Assembly (NCBI RefSeq): GCF_014203365.1
Contig: NZ_JACHIS010000001.1
Coordinates: forward strand, 4,960,001 to 5,024,000
Origin: Actinoalloteichus hymeniacidonis
GTDB lineage: Bacteria; Actinomycetota; Actinomycetes; Mycobacteriales; Pseudonocardiaceae
DNA: 64,000 nucleotides
Direction of reading: 5' to 3'
Part shown: positions 60,711 through 64,000 of the stretch, piece after piece
How the letters are laid out: each line of letters begins with the position of its first letter
Numbering within the stretch: the stretch's first letter is position 1
Notes under the pieces: model-generated
What the model saw: only the letters and a program-made list of their open reading frames with translations
Told to the model about the DNA's origin: nothing
The model's database searches: none
Program-made: the position numbers and the translations under genes

Positions 60711-61001
60711 ATGCTGATCATCTCGGGCATGCTGCAGGTCGCACCCGAGGACCGGGACGCATACCTCGCGAGAACCTCGGAGTTCCTCGTCCGCTCCAGA
60801 GCAAAGCCGGGCTGCGTCGATTTCGTGATGGCCGCCGATCCCGTCGAGCCCGGACGCATCAATCTTCTTGAGATCTGGGAGTCCGAAGAACACCTTGCCG
60901 CACATCAGGCGACCGCCAATCCCCCGGAGCCGATGCCTGCGGTACTCAACGACGACGTGAAGAAGTATCAGGTCGGTTCGGTGGGGCCTGTCTTCGGCTG
61001 A
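60711..61001 (+). CDS. antibiotic biosynthesis monooxygenase (ABM) domain protein
   Basis: The 96-residue protein starts at ATG 60711, with GGAAAGG upstream. The ABM ferredoxin-like fold is seen as MLIISGMLQVAPEDRDAYLARTSEFLVRSRAKPGCVDFVMAADPVEPGRINLLEIWESEEHLAAHQATA. Members oxidise small aromatics or act as quinol monooxygenases, or degrade haem; none is specified here. It is downstream of the TetR gene in the same direction. Confidence 0.85.
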   Translation: MLIISGMLQVAPEDRDAYLARTSEFLVRSRAKPGCVDFVMAADPVEPGRINLLEIWESEEHLAAHQATANPPEPMPAVLNDDVKKYQVGSVGPVFG

Positions 61002-61086
61002 GCGCACCGAATCGGGCTAGCCGCCCCGATGTCCGTCCACTATGGAAACACCGCGATCTCCCGACCTGGCAGGACTCCGACGACCT

Positions 61087-61479
61087 TCAACGATCGGCGG
61101 AATCCCCCGCCAACCGGATGCGCAAGGTCTGGGCGAAGTCCTCGGCGCGGCTCAACTGGATGCGCAGTTTGTCGATCTGCTCGACGGCGGCTCGTTCATA
61201 GACGCGGATGCGCTCCAGCAGGATCTCGCGTTCCTCGGCGTCGGAGACGGTGCCGCTGTCGAGGCGGTCGGTGCTCTCCAGCAGGTCGCGCATCTCGTCG
61301 AGGCTGAAGCCCAGCGGTTTCATCCGGCGGATCACCATCAGGCGCGCGACATCGGCCTCGGTGTAGAGGCGGAAACCGCCCTGGGAACGAGCCGACGGGA
61401 CGACCAGGCCGGTCTCCTCGTAGTGCCGGATCGTGCGCAGCGACAGCTCGGTGCGCGCCGCGACCTCGCCGATCTGCAT
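61087..61479 (-). CDS. MerR-family regulator
   Basis: The 130-residue protein starts at ATG 61479 (MQIGEVA), as family members normally do; GTG 61494 is an alternative. It has the winged HTH (MQIGEVAARTELSLRTIRHYEETGLVVPSARSQGGFRLYTEADVARLMVIRRMKPLGFSLDEMRDLL) and a dimer coiled coil, without Cys metal ligands. A perfect 28-bp palindrome upstream is its probable promoter site. A broken relative lies at 58678-58985. Confidence 0.92.
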   Translation of the reverse strand: MQIGEVAARTELSLRTIRHYEETGLVVPSARSQGGFRLYTEADVARLMVIRRMKPLGFSLDEMRDLLESTDRLDSGTVSDAEEREILLERIRVYERAAVEQIDKLRIQLSRAEDFAQTLRIRLAGDSADR

Positions 61480-61545
61480 GTGCTCGTCGCCCACTCCTGG
61501 TGACCCCGTTCGCCGCCGTCCGATGGGATGTCCGCCACCCCGATG

Positions 61546-61573
61546 AACTCTACCCTTACGTCAGGGTAGAGTT
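61546..61573. promoter_or_regulatory. MerR-type promoter palindrome
   Basis: AACTCTACCCT at 61546-61556 and AGGGTAGAGTT at 61563-61573 are perfect inverted repeats with a 6-bp centre (TACGTC). Such palindromes lie between the -35 and -10 boxes of promoters activated by MerR proteins. The rest of the 394-bp gap (61480-61873) holds no other element I can name. Confidence 0.75.
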
Positions 61574-61873
61574 GCCGATCGCGAGTGGCTCTCCGCCATC
61601 GCGCCATCGTGTCGGGGTCGGCGTCGCCTCCGGTGAATCGTCGATCCCCGCAGGAGCCAGTGTGCGCGATCCCAGGATGCTCGGCGTCACCGCCTGGCCG
61701 CCGTGACGCCCATCCCGGAGCTGAGTCTGGGCGCAGGTAGCGCCCGCATCCGACGTCCCATTCTGCGGTTCCGGCTCTGTCGGGGCCGTTCGCGCGGCGT
61801 GCCGCACCGGCACCGCGCGCCGCATCGCCCGTCCCGCAAGGGCGGGCCCGAGTACGACAGGTAACCGCTTCCC

Positions 61874-63385
61874 GTGTCCTCCCCCGGTTCCGCCGTGTCG
61901 CCGCGCGCCCGGCTGCGCGCCCTGGCCCCCGATTGGCTGCGCGACCCCAAGGTCTGGCGCACCGAGATCCTCGGCGGGCTCGTCGTCGCGCTGGCGCTGA
62001 TCCCCGAGGCCATCTCGTTCTCCATCATCGCCGGAGTCGACCCCGCCATCGGGTTGTTCGCCTCGTTCACCATGGCCGTGGTGATCTCCGTGGTCGGCGG
62101 CCGTCGCGCCATGATCTCCGCCGCGACCGGCGCCGTCGCCCTGGTCATCGCCCCGTTGAACTTCAACCACGGCCTGGGCTACCTGGTCGCCGCGGTCATC
62201 CTCGCCGGTGTCTTCCAGATCGTCTTCGGCGCGCTCGGCGTGGCCAAGCTGATGCGCTTCATCCCGCGCTCGGTGATGGTCGGCTTCGTCAACTCCCTCG
62301 CGATCCTGATCTTCCTGGCCCAGGTGCCGGAGATGCAGGACGTGCCGTGGGTCGCCTACCCGTTGTTGCTCGGCGGGCTGACGATGATGGTGCTGTTGCC
62401 GAAGATCACCACCGTGGTGCCCGCGCCACTGGTCTCGATCGTGGTGTTGACCGTCATCACCCTCGGCGCGGGCCTCGCCGTGCCGACGGTCGGCGACAAG
62501 GGCGAGCTGCCGTCCGCGCTGCCGACGCTGGGGCTGCCCGACGTTCCCTTCACCCTGGACACCCTGACCATCATCGCGCCCTACGCGTTCGCGATGGCGC
62601 TGGTCGGGCTGATGGAATCGTTGATGACCGCCAAGCTGGTCGACGACATCACCGACACCCATTCCTCCAAGACCCGCGAGTCGATCGGCCAGGGCATCGC
62701 CAATATCGTCACCGGCTTCTTCGGCGGGATGGGCGGCTGCGCGATGATCGGCCAGACCATGATCAACGTGAAGGTCTCCGGCGCCCGCACCCGGCTGTCG
62801 ACCTTCCTCGCGGGCGCGTTCCTCATGGTGCTGTGCATCGTGTTCGGGCCGATCGTCTCCGACATTCCGATGGCCGCGCTGGTCGCCGTCATGGTCATGG
62901 TGTCCTTCGCGACCTTCGATTGGCACTCGATCGCACCGAAGACTCTGCGCCGAATGCCCCTCGGCGAGCTCGCGGTCATGCTGATCACCGTGGCCTGCGT
63001 GGTGCTCACCCACAACCTCGCGGTCGGTGTCGTCGCAGGCACGATCACCGCGATGGTCATCTTCGCCAACCGGGTCGCGCACCTCGCGGAGGTCACCGCC
63101 GTCGTCGACCCCGATGGCACGACCGTCGTCTACCGGGTCACCGGCGAACTGTTCTTCGCGTCCTCCAACGACCTAGTCGGCCAGTTCGACTACGCGGGTG
63201 ACCCGCCGAACGTCGTCATCGACCTCGGCGCGGCGCACATCTGGGATGCGTCCTCGGTCGCCGCGCTCGACGCGATCGAGACGAAGTACGCGAAGCGCGG
63301 CAAGAGCGTCGAGATCACCGGGCTCAATCCGCCGAGCGCCCGGATCCACGGAAAACTCACCGGAGAACTCAGCGCGGGACACTGA
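61874..63385 (+). CDS. SulP-family anion transporter with STAS domain
   Basis: The 503-residue protein starts at GTG 61874. It has 10-12 membrane segments with the SulP features LGGLVVALALIPEAISFSIIAGVDPAIGLFAS and a later TDTHSSKTRESIGQGIANIVTGFFGGMGGCAMIGQTMINVKVSGARTRLSTFLAG. A C-terminal STAS domain (residues about 405-495, VVIDLGAAHIWDASSVAALDAIE) follows. Substrate may be sulphate, bicarbonate or another anion. It is divergent from the MerR gene, whose palindrome lies in the shared gap. Confidence 0.95.
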   Translation: MSSPGSAVSPRARLRALAPDWLRDPKVWRTEILGGLVVALALIPEAISFSIIAGVDPAIGLFASFTMAVVISVVGGRRAMISAATGAVALVIAPLNFNHGLGYLVAAVILAGVFQIVFGALGVAKLMRFIPRSVMVGFVNSLAILIFLAQVPEMQDVPWVAYPLLLGGLTMMVLLPKITTVVPAPLVSIVVLTVITLGAGLAVPTVGDKGELPSALPTLGLPDVPFTLDTLTIIAPYAFAMALVGLMESLMTAKLVDDITDTHSSKTRESIGQGIANIVTGFFGGMGGCAMIGQTMINVKVSGARTRLSTFLAGAFLMVLCIVFGPIVSDIPMAALVAVMVMVSFATFDWHSIAPKTLRRMPLGELAVMLITVACVVLTHNLAVGVVAGTITAMVIFANRVAHLAEVTAVVDPDGTTVVYRVTGELFFASSNDLVGQFDYAGDPPNVVIDLGAAHIWDASSVAALDAIETKYAKRGKSVEITGLNPPSARIHGKLTGELSAGH

Positions 63386-63404
63386 CTTCGAACCCAACCG
63401 ATAA

Positions 63405-63445
63405 AGCGCCGCCAGTACCGAAGGATTCCCGGATCTGGCGGCGCT
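63405..63445. terminator. terminator between convergent genes
   Basis: AGCGCCGCCAG at 63405-63415 pairs exactly with CTGGCGGCGCT at 63435-63445 over a 19-base loop, 20 bases after the SulP stop. Confidence 0.8.
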
Positions 63446-63506
63446 GCTAAATCAGATTAAGCGGAAAGCGGCCGAGAAAGTCATTCGATACCCGACCACG
63501 CCACCG

Positions 63507-63800
63507 TCACCCACCGAGCAGGCCGGAATACTCGGGACCGTGGCCATAGTGGCCCCAGACCGGCGAGTTCTCGTAGTGCGAGACGATGATGCTGATCGGG
63601 ACCTTGATGACGAAAGAATTGTCCCCATAAGAATTATCGCCGTCCAAGAACTCGTCCATGTTCACCATCACGTCACGTCCCGAATAGTCGGCGCGGCCCG
63701 CCACCGAGTCCTCGGCCTGCGCGGGAACCGCCGAAATGACGGCGAGGGCGGCACTGGCCACGACGGCACCTACAGCGATACGGGAAACACAGTGGGACAT
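63507..63800 (-). CDS. small secreted protein, unknown function
   Basis: The 97-residue protein starts at ATG 63800, with GGAG upstream. A signal peptide (RIAVGAVVASAALAVISAVPAQA) leaves a mature chain of about 65 residues with two acidic turns (DEFLDGDNSYGDNS), a hydrophobic strand (FVIKVPISIIVSHY) and a Gly/His-rich tail (HYGHGPEYSGLLGG). No cysteines are left in the mature part. Family not known; 200 bp of AT-richer sequence upstream to the window end is its promoter region. Confidence 0.7.
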   Translation of the reverse strand: MSHCVSRIAVGAVVASAALAVISAVPAQAEDSVAGRADYSGRDVMVNMDEFLDGDNSYGDNSFVIKVPISIIVSHYENSPVWGHYGHGPEYSGLLGG

Positions 63801-64000
63801 AGTCGTTCTCCGTTCTTCGCAATCAGGATCGAACAGCGGACAGTCTGGCGGATAAAACAGTTGCGTGGCGAAGCAAACATCAGGTTCACCCAAAAGAGCT
63901 CAAACCGGACTAACCGTTCACATTTAGTTCGCCACTTGATTGAATTGCGACGAACCGACATCTACCACACGTCGGATCCCGGATGAAGAGAAGTCACCCG

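Noticed and set aside
51599-61500. Insertion sequence or integrase marking the accessory region
   Set aside because: No transposase, integrase or tRNA attachment repeat was found; only local direct repeats of gene copies exist.

Overview
The window is high-GC DNA with many GTG starts and dense, divergently arranged genes. It suggests a filamentous actinomycete. The initiator tRNA with a C1/U72 pair, the DUF5753/DUF397 pairs, MmpS-like lipoproteins, GH64 glucanase, Tat-exported DyP peroxidase and type I-E-like CRISPR repeats fit Streptomyces or Pseudonocardiales. A Pseudonocardiaceae origin is an inference that the sequence alone does not prove. The sequence opens inside a PAS-GGDEF-EAL gene.

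Layout. 1-8.3 kb: cyclic-di-GMP protein, DUF885-type metalloprotein, tRNA-fMet, lpdA, a secreted phytase-like esterase, and a divergent HxlR/SnoaL pair. 8.3-16.4 kb: FtsX-type ABC exporter with two MmpS-like lipoproteins, an orphan histidine kinase, a DnaJ-NERD membrane protein and a VapBC-like pair. 16.6-21.1 kb: four coupled genes joining XpaC and TelA to two binding-protein-like exported proteins, one of them fused to a VWA domain. 21.2-29.2 kb: DUF5753 protein without HTH, an AA10-like copper oxygenase with an internal histidine, CPBP protease, oxidoreductase, APH-fold kinase, and a TetR/SDR pair. 29.5-32.6 kb: copper/DyP operon. 32.8-38.1 kb: penicillin-acylase-type lipoprotein, AraC/DJ-1 regulator and GH64 glucanase.

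38.4-46.1 kb is a phosphonate uptake and breakdown regulon: FAD oxidoreductase, alcohol dehydrogenase, GntR/UTRA regulator, phosphonatase-like hydrolase, PhnD, PhnC and a fused PhnE-PhnE. Four related 14-bp palindromes lie at its four promoter regions, which points to a single GntR-controlled regulon. 46.2-50.4 kb holds two small CRISPR arrays with matching leaders but no cas genes. Between them lie regulators, a hydrolase, a CPBP protease and a membrane protein.

50.5-61.5 kb is accessory DNA: Vgb lyase, methyltransferase, a four-gene operon with Cys-rich proteins, and an XRE-DUF5753 regulator followed by three DUF397 genes. Then comes the most unusual locus (55.9-58.6 kb): a probable polymorphic toxin, whose stop overlaps the start of a small acidic protein, surrounded by five members of that same small family in both orientations. 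Two of the five are broken by single-base deletions, and two are about 96% identical direct repeats. I read this as a toxin with an expanding and decaying immunity-gene array; that role is inferred. A decayed MerR gene, an SDR/TetR pair with strong operators, a monooxygenase, an intact MerR, a SulP transporter and a small secreted protein complete the window.
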